From: Virgifigura sp964551315
GTDB taxonomy: Bacteria; Pseudomonadota; Alphaproteobacteria; Dongiales; Dongiaceae
Assembly (NCBI GenBank): GCA_964551315.1
Contig: CAZKCM010000014.1
Span: forward strand, 1-64,000
Length of the DNA: 64,000 bases
Reading direction: 5' to 3'
Both the position numbers and the translations under genes were made by a program. The notes beneath the pieces were generated by a model that was not told where the DNA came from, did not search any database, and saw only the letters and a program-made list of their open reading frames with translations. This document shows positions 9,220-18,816 of this stretch, piece after piece; position 1 is the first letter of the stretch; each line of letters begins with the position of its first letter.

Positions 9220-10188
9220 ATGTCCGAATACGAACTCGACACGCCGGTGGTGTTCAGCATCTTCAACCGCCCGGCGCACACCAGGACGGTGTTCGACATT
9301 ATCGCCGCGGCGCGGCCCAAGAAGCTTTTCATCATCGCGGACGGGCCGCGGCCCGGCCATCCCACGGACGCCGAGCGGTGTCGGCTGGCCCGTGCGGCCG
9401 TCGAGAAGGTGACTTGGCCCTGCGACGTCCGGATGGACGCGGCCGACGCGAACATGGGGTGTCGGGACCGGATGCTCAGCGGATCCGATTGGGTGTTCGG
9501 GCAGGTGGAGGAAGCCATATTCCTCGAGGACGACACCGTGCCGCATCCCGACTTCTTCCGTTTCTGCGAGGAGCTCCTGCGGCGTTACCGGGACGACCGC
9601 CGCGTCATGTCCATCACCGGCTTGTGCCTGCGGCCGCTTTCGGTATCCGCATATAGCTACGGGTTCTCGACCCTCGCCTGTGGGTGGGGGAGGGCCTGCT
9701 GGCGGCGAAGCTGGGAAGCCTTCGACCCGACGATGAGCCTGTGGCCCGAGGTGCGCGACAACGGCCTGCTGTCCCAGGTCTTTCCCGATCGCGCTCAAGC
9801 TGCGTACTGGCATCAGATCATGGAGTCGACCTATCGCGGACGGTTCGATTCCTGGGGCTATCCGTTCATCCTGTCCTGTTGGCTGCTGGGCGGTCTGACG
9901 GCGATGCCCGGGCGGAACCTGGTGCGCAACATTGGTTTCGGCGCCGACTCGACCCATACGAAATTGGGTGGCGGGCTCGACAAGCTCACCCTCGAGGGCA
10001 TCGACTTCCCGCTGCGGCATCCGCCGATCGTCACCCGCGACTACGCCTATGACGAATACGCCTTCCGGCGGTTCATCAGGCGGAAGTCCCTGCCGTCCCG
10101 GCTCGTCAACAAGGCCAGGCGGATTCTCGACGAGCGCCGCTTTCAGGGCGGGCGTGCCGAGCTCCTTCACGGCCGGAGCCTCTTTTGA
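9220..10188 (+). CDS. Glycosyltransferase, GT-A fold (GNT-I-like)
   Basis: A 322-residue protein with TPVVFSIFNRPAHTRTVF and KLFIIADGPRPG at the N-terminus, and EEAIFLEDDTVPHPDFF with an acidic EDD metal site at about residue 100. This EDD(T)xPHPDFF pattern is seen in bacterial glycosyltransferases related to the GNT-I family, often near EPS genes. The ATG at 9220 has AGGAG nine bases upstream; the frame is open upstream to 8974 but that part overlaps the divergent flippase gene. The next gene overlaps its stop by four bases. Donor sugar unknown. Confidence 0.8.
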   Translation: MSEYELDTPVVFSIFNRPAHTRTVFDIIAAARPKKLFIIADGPRPGHPTDAERCRLARAAVEKVTWPCDVRMDAADANMGCRDRMLSGSDWVFGQVEEAIFLEDDTVPHPDFFRFCEELLRRYRDDRRVMSITGLCLRPLSVSAYSYGFSTLACGWGRACWRRSWEAFDPTMSLWPEVRDNGLLSQVFPDRAQAAYWHQIMESTYRGRFDSWGYPFILSCWLLGGLTAMPGRNLVRNIGFGADSTHTKLGGGLDKLTLEGIDFPLRHPPIVTRDYAYDEYAFRRFIRRKSLPSRLVNKARRILDERRFQGGRAELLHGRSLF

Positions 10189-11171
10189 ACGGCCGGTCCG
10201 GGATGCAGGCTTGCATGACCGATCGAACCGCTCAAAGCAGGTCTGTGGCGGCGCCGACACTGGACGACTATCTCTGGGTGCATCGGCGGCGGTTCGGCGA
10301 TGGCGGGCTGGTCTTGGCCGACCCGTGGCGGCCTAAGGTCACCCTCGTCACCGTCACCTTCAACGCGCGGCCGACCCTCGAGCGGACCATCGCCAGCGTC
10401 CAGGGTCAGTCCTTTCCAAGCATTGAGCATGTCGTCGTGGATGGCGGGTCGACCGACGGGACGATCGAGCTTTTGAGGGATCGCCTCAGACCGTCCGACT
10501 ATTGGGTCAGCGAAGTGGATCGTGGCATCAGCGACGCCTTCAACAAGGGCGTCGCCCTCGCCGCCGGCGACTACATCCAGTTCGTCAATGCCGACGACTG
10601 GCTGTCGCCGGAGCAGGTTTCGGTCGCGGTGCGCGGCCTGGAGGAGACGGGCGCCGATTTCGTGTTCGGCGACCTGATCTTCTATCAGGACGGTCGTCCC
10701 AGCTTCCTCTACCTCGGCGAGGCGAGCTACGGAGCGGTCATTCGCCGTCGCATGCCGGCGCTGAATCACCCGACCGTGCTGGTCCGCCGGACGGCGTTCG
10801 AGCGGATCGGCCTGTTCGATCTCCGCTATCGTTGCGCCATGGATTACGACTGGTTCCTTCGCCTGCATCTGGCCGGGGGGCGCGGCGTCCATCTGCCGGG
10901 CCTGGTCGGCCACATGACGCATGACGGCGTTTCCAACATCCAATACGTCCGCACGATTTGCGAGGTCGAGGCCATCGCCGTGGCGCATGGTCGCACCCCC
11001 GGCCTGGCGCGGACCGAGGCAATCTTCCGCATCGCCAAGACGGCGGTGTCACAGCGTGTGAAGCAGGTGGCCGCGCCGCTCTATCCGCTGATCCGCAGCA
11101 AGATCAACCGGTCATACGTGCCCGCCCCGGCGGCCCTCGGCCGGCGCCGCGGGGCGCCGCCGTTCAGCTGA
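10185..11171 (+). CDS. GT2-family glycosyltransferase
   Basis: A 328-residue GT-A transferase: VTLVTVTFNARPTLERTI, HVVVDGGSTDGTIELL and FVNADDWLSPEQV hold the conserved nucleotide-binding Asp and the Asp-Asp metal pair; GISDAFNKGVALAAGDY is also typical of the WcaA/RfaG-neighbour type. The start is uncertain: TTG at 10185 overlaps the preceding stop and has GGAG five bases before it; ATGs at 10203 and 10215 are alternatives. Its 3' end overlaps the convergent GT4 gene by eight bases. Confidence 0.85.
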   Translation: MNGRSGMQACMTDRTAQSRSVAAPTLDDYLWVHRRRFGDGGLVLADPWRPKVTLVTVTFNARPTLERTIASVQGQSFPSIEHVVVDGGSTDGTIELLRDRLRPSDYWVSEVDRGISDAFNKGVALAAGDYIQFVNADDWLSPEQVSVAVRGLEETGADFVFGDLIFYQDGRPSFLYLGEASYGAVIRRRMPALNHPTVLVRRTAFERIGLFDLRYRCAMDYDWFLRLHLAGGRGVHLPGLVGHMTHDGVSNIQYVRTICEVEAIAVAHGRTPGLARTEAIFRIAKTAVSQRVKQVAAPLYPLIRSKINRSYVPAPAALGRRRGAPPFS

Positions 11172-12300
11172 GGTAGATCTCTTCCGTCCGGTCGATCATG
11201 CGCGGCAGGGAGAACCGGGCCGAACGCTGCCGCGCCCGCAGTCCCATGGCGGCCCGAAGGCCCGGGTCGTCGACGAGTTCGGTCAGCCGGTTCGCTAGGG
11301 CTTCGACGTCCTCGTGCGGAACCACGAATCCGTTGACGCCGTCCTCGATTGCCTCCGAGACTCCGCCCACCGGGGTGCAGACGACCGGCAGGCCGGCATC
11401 GAGGGCTTCGAGCAGGAGGTATGAGAATCCTTCATACCGGCTTGGCATGGCCAGGATGTCGAACGCCGGCAGCCAGTCGCGGGCCGGCGCCTCGCCGAGC
11501 CAGGAAAATGCGTCGGCGATGCGGAGACGCCGGGCGAGGGCGACGAGATCGCTGCGGAGCGGGCCGTCGCCGATCACGACGACGTGAATCCTCCGGCGCC
11601 GCTCGATGATGCGCGATGCGGCCTCCACGACCAGCTCCGGGGCCTTTTGCCCATCCAGCCGGCCGACGAAGCCGATGGTGATCGCATCCGCGGTCGGCGC
11701 CAGGCGCTCGCCGGCCTCTATGTGCAGGGAAGGGTCACGCGGCGACAGACCGGGCGGTACGAGGAGCAGCTTGTCCGGTCGGATCCCGAGTCCGAGGGCG
11801 TGCCGTCTTTCGAGTTCCGACACACAGATGACGTTGTCCGACAGCAATGACAGGCCGCGTTCCACGCAGCGATACAGGGTTCGTCGAAGGGCGGTCATCC
11901 GCGGGGACATGGTCACGAAAGCGTGCGGCGTATAAAGGCATTTGCCGGAGACGAAGGGAGCCAGGAGACGGCCGTAGGCGCCGCCCTTGGAACTGTGCCC
12001 GTGAATCACGTCGAACGGCCCCCATCGACGCATGTATCGCGCCAGCGCATACAGGATTCCAATGTCGGACCAGTGCGGTTCCCGGCGCATGGCGAAGGCC
12101 CTGCACCGGGTGCCGGGCATGCGCTCGATCTTGCGCAGCAGGCTTGAGTCCGTACGGTCGAACGAGTGGAGCAGGTGGACCTCGTGCCCGCGGCTGGTCA
12201 TGCCCTCGACGAGGTCCACGAGATGGCGCCCGACCCCGCAGCGGACGGTCTCGGCGATGCAGCAGATCCGCAGATGGCGCACGGGCCTACGATCCGTCAC
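11164..12300 (-). CDS. GT4-family glycosyltransferase
   Basis: A 378-residue GT-B glycosyltransferase. The N-terminal half has the loop CCIAETVRCGVGRHLVDLVEG and FDVIHGHSSKGGAYGRL, which is close to EPS glycosyltransferases acting on undecaprenyl-linked sugars. The C-terminal half has IGFVGRLDGQKAPELVVEA and an E-x7-E motif (EGFSYLLLE) with ALDAGLPVVCTPVGG. The GTG at 12300 overlaps the stop of the upstream Wzc-like gene (GTGA), so translation is probably coupled to it. Coupling to the co-polymerase suggests a committed step of the same polymer, possibly near the start of repeat-unit assembly. Confidence 0.9.
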   Translation of the reverse strand: MTDRRPVRHLRICCIAETVRCGVGRHLVDLVEGMTSRGHEVHLLHSFDRTDSSLLRKIERMPGTRCRAFAMRREPHWSDIGILYALARYMRRWGPFDVIHGHSSKGGAYGRLLAPFVSGKCLYTPHAFVTMSPRMTALRRTLYRCVERGLSLLSDNVICVSELERRHALGLGIRPDKLLLVPPGLSPRDPSLHIEAGERLAPTADAITIGFVGRLDGQKAPELVVEAASRIIERRRRIHVVVIGDGPLRSDLVALARRLRIADAFSWLGEAPARDWLPAFDILAMPSRYEGFSYLLLEALDAGLPVVCTPVGGVSEAIEDGVNGFVVPHEDVEALANRLTELVDDPGLRAAMGLRARQRSARFSLPRMIDRTEEIYLS

Positions 12301-14531
12301 TGCGACAGGTAGTTCTTCAAATATCCGTGCGGGATGTCCCCGAAGCCGTAACGGGCGTGGCGCGTCAGGTCGACCTGCGACAGGACGATACTGGTCATCG
12401 GCGCCTCGGCCATGGCCAGCTTCTTCAGGGCGCTGGCGACGATCGAGCGCGGCGTTCGCCCCCATCGGACCGTCAGCAGCGTGGTGTCCGCAATAGCCGA
12501 CAGCACGATGGGGTCGGTGACCAGCGTGACCGGCGGCGCGTCGAGGATCACCAGGTCGCTCAATTCGGCGGCGACCTTGATCAGCTTGTCCATGCCCTGG
12601 GACACCAGCAGCTCGATCGCGTGGGCGCTGCTGCGACCGGCGGGAATGACCAGCATGCCCGACCGCTCGTCGACCTGAAGAACGTCCTTGATCGTCCTCT
12701 CGCCCGCCAGGACTTGCGCCAAGCCGCTGCGGCCGTCGATGCCGAGATGCGCCGCTATGCTGGGGCGGCGGAGGTCGCACTCGATCAGCATCACCCGCTG
12801 GCCCGACGCGGCGCTGATCCGCCCGAGGGTCAAGGACAGCTCGGTCTTGCCCTCGCCCGGCAGCGCCGAGGTGACGAGGACGACCTGGGATCGGTGGTGC
12901 GTTCGAACGCCCTGGATCCGAGTCCGTATCAGCCGGATCGACTCGGTGTAGGCGGACAGCGGGCTCTGCAGGGCGTAGCCGGACGGATTCTTGCGTCCGA
13001 TGCCGCGGGTCTTCACCAGCGGAACCATCCCTATGACCGGGACCCCGAAGGCCTTCTCCACTTGCTCCGCGTTGTGGAAGCCCTTCTGCAGCATCTCCTT
13101 GGCGATCACGATGGCGAGGCTCACCAGCAGCGACCCCACGGTGGCGAGCGCGAGAAGGATCCGGCGCTGCGGGTAGGACGGCCAGGAAGGTGGCTCGGCG
13201 TGCGACAGGATACGGGCGTCGGGCTGCAGCAGATCGAGCTGAATGGTCGTCCGATCCAGGCTTCCGACGAAGGTATCGAACAACGACTGGGCAGCGGCGG
13301 CTTCGCTCCGCAACTGGGTCAGCTCGACCTGCTTGCGGTAGGCCTCGAGATAGAGCTGCTCAAGCATCTCGACCCGGGCCGCCAGGGCTCGCTCCTGCTG
13401 CCCGGACACTCGGGCCTCGCCCTCCATTTCGGCCATGGCGCGGTCGAGCTCCATCTGCAGCCGGGCCTTGAGCTCGCGGAGCTCCGCCTCCGCCTGGACC
13501 ACCGCCGGATAGGTGGCGCGGTATGTGCTCCGCAGCTGCGCCAAGCGGCTCTCCGCGACCGCCTCCTGCTCGCGCAGGGTCTGGATCAGAGCGGAGCCGA
13601 CCGGCGCCGAGGACGGATCCCCGGACGCACCGGTCGCCATGTCCCGGGTTTCGGTGATGCGGGCCTGGGCTTTCAGGAGGGTCGTTCTCGTCTTGATCAG
13701 CTCGTCTCGCAGATTCGACAGATGTTTGGTGAGCGGATTGCCGTCGCCGAAGTTCACGAGCGAGTTCTGCACCTCGAACTCGAGAACTCTGTTCTCGGCT
13801 TTCTGGACGCGGTCGCGGAGCTCGCCGATCTTGTTTTCGAGCCAGACGGCGCCGCGTTCCGCCGCTTCGTACTTGGCTTCGAGCTGTCCCGCCAGATAGA
13901 GCTCGGCGAACGCGTTGACGATGCGTGCCGCCTTTTCCGGTTCCTCGGACTCGAAGCGTAGCTGAATGGTGTAGGACTGGCCGTCGTTGACGACCGTCAG
14001 GCCATTCCGGACCCGGCTGGTGACCGCGGCCAGCAGGGACTCCGTGCTCTCGTGCGGCTCCTCCTCCGAAGAGGTCGGAAGACGGTCGCGAAGGGCCTGC
14101 GGCAACCATCCGATGGTGCCGAGACGCTCTATCAGACCGGGCTCTTGCGGTCGCAGCAGAGGGTTGAATTCCGGGTCTTCCATCAGGCCGAGTTCCTGCA
14201 CCACGCGTCGTGCCAGAGAACGCGACCGCAGGATGTCGACCTCGCTGCGGATGACCGTATCGGTCGCTGCCCGGTCGGCGACGATCGGGTCGATGTCGAG
14301 GATGTCGGCCCGCCTTATGTCCAGCACGATGACCGCTTCGGCCGTGTAGAGCGGGGTGAGGCTTCCGATGTAGAGGTAGCCGAGCGTGACAAGGATGGAC
14401 GTCACGAATGCGATCAGGAACTTGTGACGCCACACCGTCCGGAAGAGCTTGCGGATGTCGAGGTCGTCCGAGTCGGATGTTGACGTCGTGATGATCGCGG
14501 GAAAGTGCTGAGGCGGCGTCAGGGGGGTCAT
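12297..14531 (-). CDS. Wzc/ExoP-type polysaccharide co-polymerase with BY-kinase domain
   Basis: A 744-residue inner-membrane protein that controls polymer length and export. Residues 30-60 give DIRKLFRTVWRHKFLIAFV, the first membrane helix of the Wzz domain; a long periplasmic coiled-coil region follows (about 190-430), then a second helix near residue 460. The cytosolic kinase has Walker A (LPGEGKT, about 555-563), Walker A' (MLIECDLRRP) and Walker B (LVILDAPP, about 660). The tail holds only three tyrosines in its last 20 residues (YGFGD, GYLKNYLSQ), a small version of the autophosphorylated cluster. I chose the ATG at 14531, just before the Wzz domain; AAGGA lies about 14 bases upstream. 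Wzz and kinase are fused, as in Gram-negative Wzc. Confidence 0.93.
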   Translation of the reverse strand: MTPLTPPQHFPAIITTSTSDSDDLDIRKLFRTVWRHKFLIAFVTSILVTLGYLYIGSLTPLYTAEAVIVLDIRRADILDIDPIVADRAATDTVIRSEVDILRSRSLARRVVQELGLMEDPEFNPLLRPQEPGLIERLGTIGWLPQALRDRLPTSSEEEPHESTESLLAAVTSRVRNGLTVVNDGQSYTIQLRFESEEPEKAARIVNAFAELYLAGQLEAKYEAAERGAVWLENKIGELRDRVQKAENRVLEFEVQNSLVNFGDGNPLTKHLSNLRDELIKTRTTLLKAQARITETRDMATGASGDPSSAPVGSALIQTLREQEAVAESRLAQLRSTYRATYPAVVQAEAELRELKARLQMELDRAMAEMEGEARVSGQQERALAARVEMLEQLYLEAYRKQVELTQLRSEAAAAQSLFDTFVGSLDRTTIQLDLLQPDARILSHAEPPSWPSYPQRRILLALATVGSLLVSLAIVIAKEMLQKGFHNAEQVEKAFGVPVIGMVPLVKTRGIGRKNPSGYALQSPLSAYTESIRLIRTRIQGVRTHHRSQVVLVTSALPGEGKTELSLTLGRISAASGQRVMLIECDLRRPSIAAHLGIDGRSGLAQVLAGERTIKDVLQVDERSGMLVIPAGRSSAHAIELLVSQGMDKLIKVAAELSDLVILDAPPVTLVTDPIVLSAIADTTLLTVRWGRTPRSIVASALKKLAMAEAPMTSIVLSQVDLTRHARYGFGDIPHGYLKNYLSQ

Positions 14532-15004
14532 GGCGATTGCTGTGTCCTTCCTGAACGGATGAAAGGAGCGCCGAACATCCTCCCGTCCGGCTCGACGAAT
14601 GGCTCGGAAGCACCGTCGCTCCCATCGTGTCTCGTCCGGCGGGGCGATCCCGTGCACCAGCTAGGCTGTGCCGAGACCCCATGCATACCCGACGCCTGCA
14701 CTGCGGTTGGGAGCCGGTTGTACTGGGCGGCCCAGACGGCGCGGCGCGCACGCCGTTTCCGGACCGCGCCGTGCCGTTCACTAAAGCCGCACTTCTTTCC
14801 CGCCTCCTGGCCCAGCTTTTATCCCGTTGCGTCCGGTCCTCGACCATCGGCCCGCCACCGGATGTGTCGCGGCCTTATCGAGCGGTCGCACCTCAAAGGT
14901 TAGTGGAGACGCGACACGTCCCGAAGGATGCAGTCGAGGTATCGCCTATGGCAAAAGCGGATGTCGGGGCTGAGAGCGCTGGCCCGTGAGAAGTTCCGCC
15001 GTTG
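14532..15004. other. Intergenic region upstream of the Wzc-like gene
   Basis: This stretch lies between the start of the Wzc-like gene and the end of the glycosidase gene, both on the minus strand. Its open frames are short, lack ribosome sites and have arginine-rich shadow-like translations. It should contain the minus-strand promoter and leader for the Wzc-GT4 pair, but I cannot point to a convincing -35/-10 pair. The part 14820-14990 is somewhat less GC-rich than its surroundings. Confidence 0.5.
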
Positions 15005-17068
15005 CTAATAAGGATAGAGGATTTGCGCCGTCAGGGAGGTGGCATCGTAGTGGATGTCGCTGCCCGGTCCGGGCGTGACGGCGAAGTCGAGGATCGTGCC
15101 TTTGCTGACCTGGAGGCGCAGGTCGTACTCAAGCTCGGATCGGCGGTCGCCGCTTCCCAGATCAGCGGAAAAGACCTCCGCACCACCGACGAGAATCCGC
15201 GCCTGGGATCCGTCGCCGCGGCTGCTGGACCGTCTGATCGAGCCGACGATGCGAACGGTGCCGTCAACCGGGCTCTTCCAGCGCCGTACCGCCCAGACGG
15301 CACCGGCTTCCGTCGCGGATGGATGAGCGACGTCGAGGGCCAGGGACAACTCGCCGAACTCGTCGTCCGTCCAGTGGTGCCCCCATTCCGTATGGTCCCA
15401 CGCGAGCTGCTCGAAATCGTCGTCGGTGTAGGGGCCGCTCGGCTCGGCGCCGTCGCCTTCGCCCCGGCCGTCGCCATCGTAATGGCCGTAGTACCACCCA
15501 TTCTCGCCTTGTGCGCCGCCGAAATCGGCTGCGGAGTCGGCGAGAACCTCGTCCCGGCGACTCTCCTGCACGGCGGTTACCCTTCCCCTGACATAGACGG
15601 GGGTATCGGTGAGGTGCAGCACCACTTGGCCGTTGACCGGATACAGAACGCTGTCCTCGCCCATGATGTCGGTGACGGTCAGCGGCGAGGTCGTCGTGAA
15701 GACGACGCGCGACGGCGGCGCCGTCGACCAGCCGACCCGAACCTCCTCTCCGTCGTTTTCGAACAGATAGATGCGGGTCCGCGAATCGGTCGGTTCCCGG
15801 CGAACGTAGCGTGCGCCGTCAAGAAGTCGGATGAGCGTCGCGTAGGCGACGTAGGACGGCGCCGGAACGTACCGGCCGAGCGGGCTGTCCGCGTCGTGGA
15901 GCAGCCCCATAGCCTCGAAGTTGGCGTAGTCCCGCAGCAGATACCAGTAGATCCGCTCCACGTCCTCGCTGAGCAGCAGCGTGTAGAGGCGGACGAGATA
16001 TCGCGCTGTTTCGTGACGGCCGCCGGGACTCGAATCTTTCCGCCCGTACTCGGTGACCCAGATCGGCTTCGCCACCCCATGATTGTAGCGTTCCATGAGC
16101 GCCTTCAACGCACGAATCTCCCGCTCCACCCCTTCCGGCTCCCCTCGGTAGGGATGCACCGCCACCGCGTCCATGAAGTCGAGGGCGCCGTGGTCGAACA
16201 GGCGCTCGAGGTAGGGGAGCGGCACCTTCACGACGGCCGCTCCGAGCACCTGGGCGTCGGGTCGCGCCGATTTGATCTCCTGGTAGGCGCGTTCGAGCAT
16301 CTGCGTGTAGTAGCGGGGCCGGTCTTCGGCGGCGGGCCCGTCCGCGAACGACCCGTTGTACTCGTTCCAGACCTCCAGCGCGCGAATCTGCTCGCCATAG
16401 CGGTCAAGGATCGCCCGGCCGTATTTGGCGTAACCCTCGCGGCCCGCATCCGTGTAAGGGGTCAGCCCGTCGTCGTAAAGCTTGTTGGTGAAGGACATGA
16501 TGATGAGCGGCTCGATGCCATGCTCCGAAAGCACCCGCATGTAGCCGGTGTACTTCTCGGAGAAGCGGTATTCGCCGAGCGTCTTTTCCACGGAGTTCCA
16601 GTACTGCTCGTCACGGATATGCCGAATTCCGGCCTTGGCGATCAGCGGAACGATGTCGGTGCCCCAGCCCTGGGCAAAATGCGTCATGACGCCGAATCTC
16701 GATTGGCTCGGATCCGTCGGTTCGGCCGGGGGGATCACCGCGAAGGTGGTTCTCGCTTCGGCGAAGGTTTTCCCGGCGCGCTTGGCCGCGAGCGTCATCT
16801 CGAAGTATCCGTTGCGCCCAAGCTCGGGCTCGATCACCGCGCGTCCGTTGCGGACCGTCGCGACCCCTTCCGCGACCTGCGTGCCGAAGAAGTCGCTTGC
16901 CGACCAGGCGATACTGGTTCCGCTGCTGTGCACCGGGATCCTTACGGTCTCGGTGCTCAAGAAGATGTTGCCGAGGCGGGCCTGCGCGAGGGTCAAATCC
17001 TCGCCAGCCCAGGCGAACCGGCATTGAGCGAATGCGACAAGTGCAAGAACGAGTACGCGGGCCATCAT
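15005..17068 (-). CDS. Secreted clan GH-A glycosidase (PslG/GH39-like) with C-terminal accessory domain
   Basis: A 687-residue exported protein. The ATG at 17068 is followed by a signal peptide (MARVLVLALVAFAQ, cut near FAWA-GED) and preceded at ten bases by GGAG; upstream ATG codons exist in the same frame but have poorer sites. After a small beta-rich domain (about 25-130) comes a TIM-barrel with the acid/base motif LEVWNEYNG near residue 235 and the nucleophile motif WVTEYGRK near residue 340, the pair expected in GH5/GH39-type enzymes. The last 200 residues look like a beta-sandwich, perhaps carbohydrate-binding. PslG, a GH39 enzyme of the Pseudomonas Psl locus, is a known example of a glycosidase encoded within a polymer-export locus. 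The substrate is unknown. Confidence 0.8.
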   Translation of the reverse strand: MMARVLVLALVAFAQCRFAWAGEDLTLAQARLGNIFLSTETVRIPVHSSGTSIAWSASDFFGTQVAEGVATVRNGRAVIEPELGRNGYFEMTLAAKRAGKTFAEARTTFAVIPPAEPTDPSQSRFGVMTHFAQGWGTDIVPLIAKAGIRHIRDEQYWNSVEKTLGEYRFSEKYTGYMRVLSEHGIEPLIIMSFTNKLYDDGLTPYTDAGREGYAKYGRAILDRYGEQIRALEVWNEYNGSFADGPAAEDRPRYYTQMLERAYQEIKSARPDAQVLGAAVVKVPLPYLERLFDHGALDFMDAVAVHPYRGEPEGVEREIRALKALMERYNHGVAKPIWVTEYGRKDSSPGGRHETARYLVRLYTLLLSEDVERIYWYLLRDYANFEAMGLLHDADSPLGRYVPAPSYVAYATLIRLLDGARYVRREPTDSRTRIYLFENDGEEVRVGWSTAPPSRVVFTTTSPLTVTDIMGEDSVLYPVNGQVVLHLTDTPVYVRGRVTAVQESRRDEVLADSAADFGGAQGENGWYYGHYDGDGRGEGDGAEPSGPYTDDDFEQLAWDHTEWGHHWTDDEFGELSLALDVAHPSATEAGAVWAVRRWKSPVDGTVRIVGSIRRSSSRGDGSQARILVGGAEVFSADLGSGDRRSELEYDLRLQVSKGTILDFAVTPGPGSDIHYDATSLTAQILYPY

Positions 17069-17488
17069 CGGGGCGGATCTCCACAATCCGGATGGCGACA
17101 TGTCGGGAGCGGTCCGTCCCGCCCGTTTCTTGGTGACCTCGTCGGGATCCGATGCGCGTCCGCCGGCGAGGCGGGGTCGAGATCGGTCGCCCCCGTCCAT
17201 GATGTCATTCGGGTCCGGGGCGGTCCACTCCCGGACCGGGATGTTTGGGGGAAGAGCCGGCAAGCAATGGCAATATCACGGAAGGATGATGATCGTCGCC
17301 CATCGACACAGATATCGGGCAGTCAAGGCCTACTCTCCTGGCCTGATTCTCGCGCCGCGACCGGCACACCGGTCGCGATTCGCCCGGGCTACGGACATGG
17401 GCTTGGCTTTTCTTGTGAATTTGGTCATCGTTATTCATGGTTGTGCTGTGGCGTCGGGGATCGCCACGTCCGAACTGGGGATGGGTCC
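17069..17488. other. Divergent intergenic region between glycosidase and outer-membrane barrel genes
   Basis: This 420-base gap separates divergent transcription units and must hold promoters for both. The stretch 17395-17455 is clearly AT-richer than the surroundings (TTGGCTTTTCTTGTGAATTT and on), a plausible plus-strand promoter zone for the barrel and export lipoprotein genes, but no textbook -35/-10 pair with 16-18 base spacing is present. A perfect nine-base inverted repeat lies at 17356-17377. The minus-strand frame of the glycosidase stays open to 17263, but I regard that part as leader. Confidence 0.5.
17356..17377. repeat. Perfect inverted repeat, 9-base arms
   Basis: CGCGACCGG and CCGGTCGCG flank a CACA tetraloop. 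No T-run follows on either strand, so it is not a standard intrinsic terminator. It lies between divergent EPS genes about 110 bases upstream of the barrel gene, so it could be an operator or a leader RNA hairpin. Confidence 0.5.
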
Positions 17489-18745
17489 ATGGCACGATGG
17501 CTTGCGTTTGGCGCCGGGGCGGTTGCCGCCGCGTTGGCCTTCGATATGGGGGCGCTGCGGGCCCAGGAGGTGTCGCGGAACCTCAGCGTCCTGGAGCGTC
17601 CGCGGCCCGAGGTCGATCCGCTCAACATCCGGGTTGGATCGTTCGTCGTCGCGCCGAGGCTCGATCTCGGCGCCACCTATGACGACAACATCTTCGCCAC
17701 CGATTCCGATACGGAAAGCGACCTGATCGTGACGACCGCGCCGACCGTGACGGTCAGATCCGACTGGAACCGGCATGCTCTGGGCCTATCCGCAGAGGTG
17801 GTCGACCGTCGGTTTCTCGACAACAAGGACGAGAACACGACCTCCTACGGCGCCGCTCTCGAAGGCGTGCTGGACGTGACGGATCAGACGAGCCTGTTCG
17901 GGGCCGCTGCCTTCGAGCGCTCCTTCGAGGAACGCGGGGCCCCGGACGACGTCGGAGGGGACGAGCCGACCGAGATCACCAGCTTGGCGCTGTCCCTCGG
18001 CGGCACGCAGGAGTTCAATCGCCTCTCCCTTCGCCTCTCCGGCGGGTTCGAGACCGTCGATTACGGAGAGGTGGAGGACGAGGGCGACATCTTCATCGAT
18101 AATGAGCAGCGCGACTACGACCGTTATACCGCCGCGGCGCGTGTCGGTTATCTGGTGCGTCCGGGAGTCCGGCCGTTCCTCGAAGTCGCCTATGACACGC
18201 GGCGCCACGACGACGCGCCCGAGCGCGATTCCGACGGCTATCGCGCCCGCGTGGGAACCACGCTGGATTTCACCGGCGTCAGTCCTGGCAGCCCCGGGAA
18301 CTTCACCGGGGAGGTCTTTGCCGGCTACTTCAAGCAGAGCTACGACGATCCCGAGCTCGAAGACCCCTCAGGCTTCGACTTCGGCGCCGCTGTGCTGTGG
18401 AACGTGACCGGCCTGACCTCCGTCCGGCTTCTCGCCGAGCGGTCGGTGCAGGAGACCAGCGTGCAGGACGTTTCGAGCTACGTGCAGACGACGCTCGGCG
18501 GATCGGTCGAGCACGAACTGCTGCGCAATCTGCTGCTGCAGGGCAGCATCGCCTTCAGCAACAACGACTTTCAGGGAGGCGACCGGGACCAGGACGACCT
18601 TGAGCTCGGTGTTCGGGCCTTCTATCTCGCCAACCGCTATCTTCGGTTGAGCGTCGCCTACGAGTACCGTCAACGGGATTCGGAGGAACCAGACGAGGAC
18701 TTTACGAGCAATTCGGTCAGCCTTGTCCTGACGCTGCAATACTGA
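17489..18745 (+). CDS. Outer-membrane beta-barrel protein (BBP2-like, EPS export associated)
   Basis: A 418-residue exported protein. The ATG at 17489 starts a signal peptide (WLAFGAGAVAAALAF, cut near LRA-QEV). The mature part alternates short amphipathic strands and acidic loops (VAPRLDLGATYDDNIFAT, FLEVAYDTRR, LRLSVAYEYRQRDSEE) and ends in an aromatic-tipped strand, LVLTLQY, the usual barrel-assembly signal. The GATYDDNIFAT motif near the start is typical of putative beta-barrel porin 2 proteins found in exopolysaccharide loci, where they may help the polymer cross the outer membrane. It is followed after 71 bases by the Wza-like gene. The same frame is open far upstream, but only as antisense of the glycosidase. 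Confidence 0.82.
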   Translation: MARWLAFGAGAVAAALAFDMGALRAQEVSRNLSVLERPRPEVDPLNIRVGSFVVAPRLDLGATYDDNIFATDSDTESDLIVTTAPTVTVRSDWNRHALGLSAEVVDRRFLDNKDENTTSYGAALEGVLDVTDQTSLFGAAAFERSFEERGAPDDVGGDEPTEITSLALSLGGTQEFNRLSLRLSGGFETVDYGEVEDEGDIFIDNEQRDYDRYTAAARVGYLVRPGVRPFLEVAYDTRRHDDAPERDSDGYRARVGTTLDFTGVSPGSPGNFTGEVFAGYFKQSYDDPELEDPSGFDFGAAVLWNVTGLTSVRLLAERSVQETSVQDVSSYVQTTLGGSVEHELLRNLLLQGSIAFSNNDFQGGDRDQDDLELGVRAFYLANRYLRLSVAYEYRQRDSEEPDEDFTSNSVSLVLTLQY

Positions 18746-18816
18746 ACGCAATACAGAAATCGACGACCTCGCCTTCGTTTCGGTCCAAGGGCGCTAAACG
18801 GGGAGGAGTATCGAGG

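Noticed and set aside
11847..13961. Long plus-strand frame opposite the GT4 and Wzc-like genes
   Set aside because: The translation is His/Arg/Asp-rich low-complexity mirror sequence, while the minus strand holds intact, recognised domains.
15002..17488. Very long open plus-strand frame upstream of the barrel gene, antisense to the glycosidase
   Set aside because: It is the mirror of a GC-rich gene: Arg/Val/Gly-rich, no ribosome site, no family pattern. Only the part from 17489 encodes a signal peptide and barrel.
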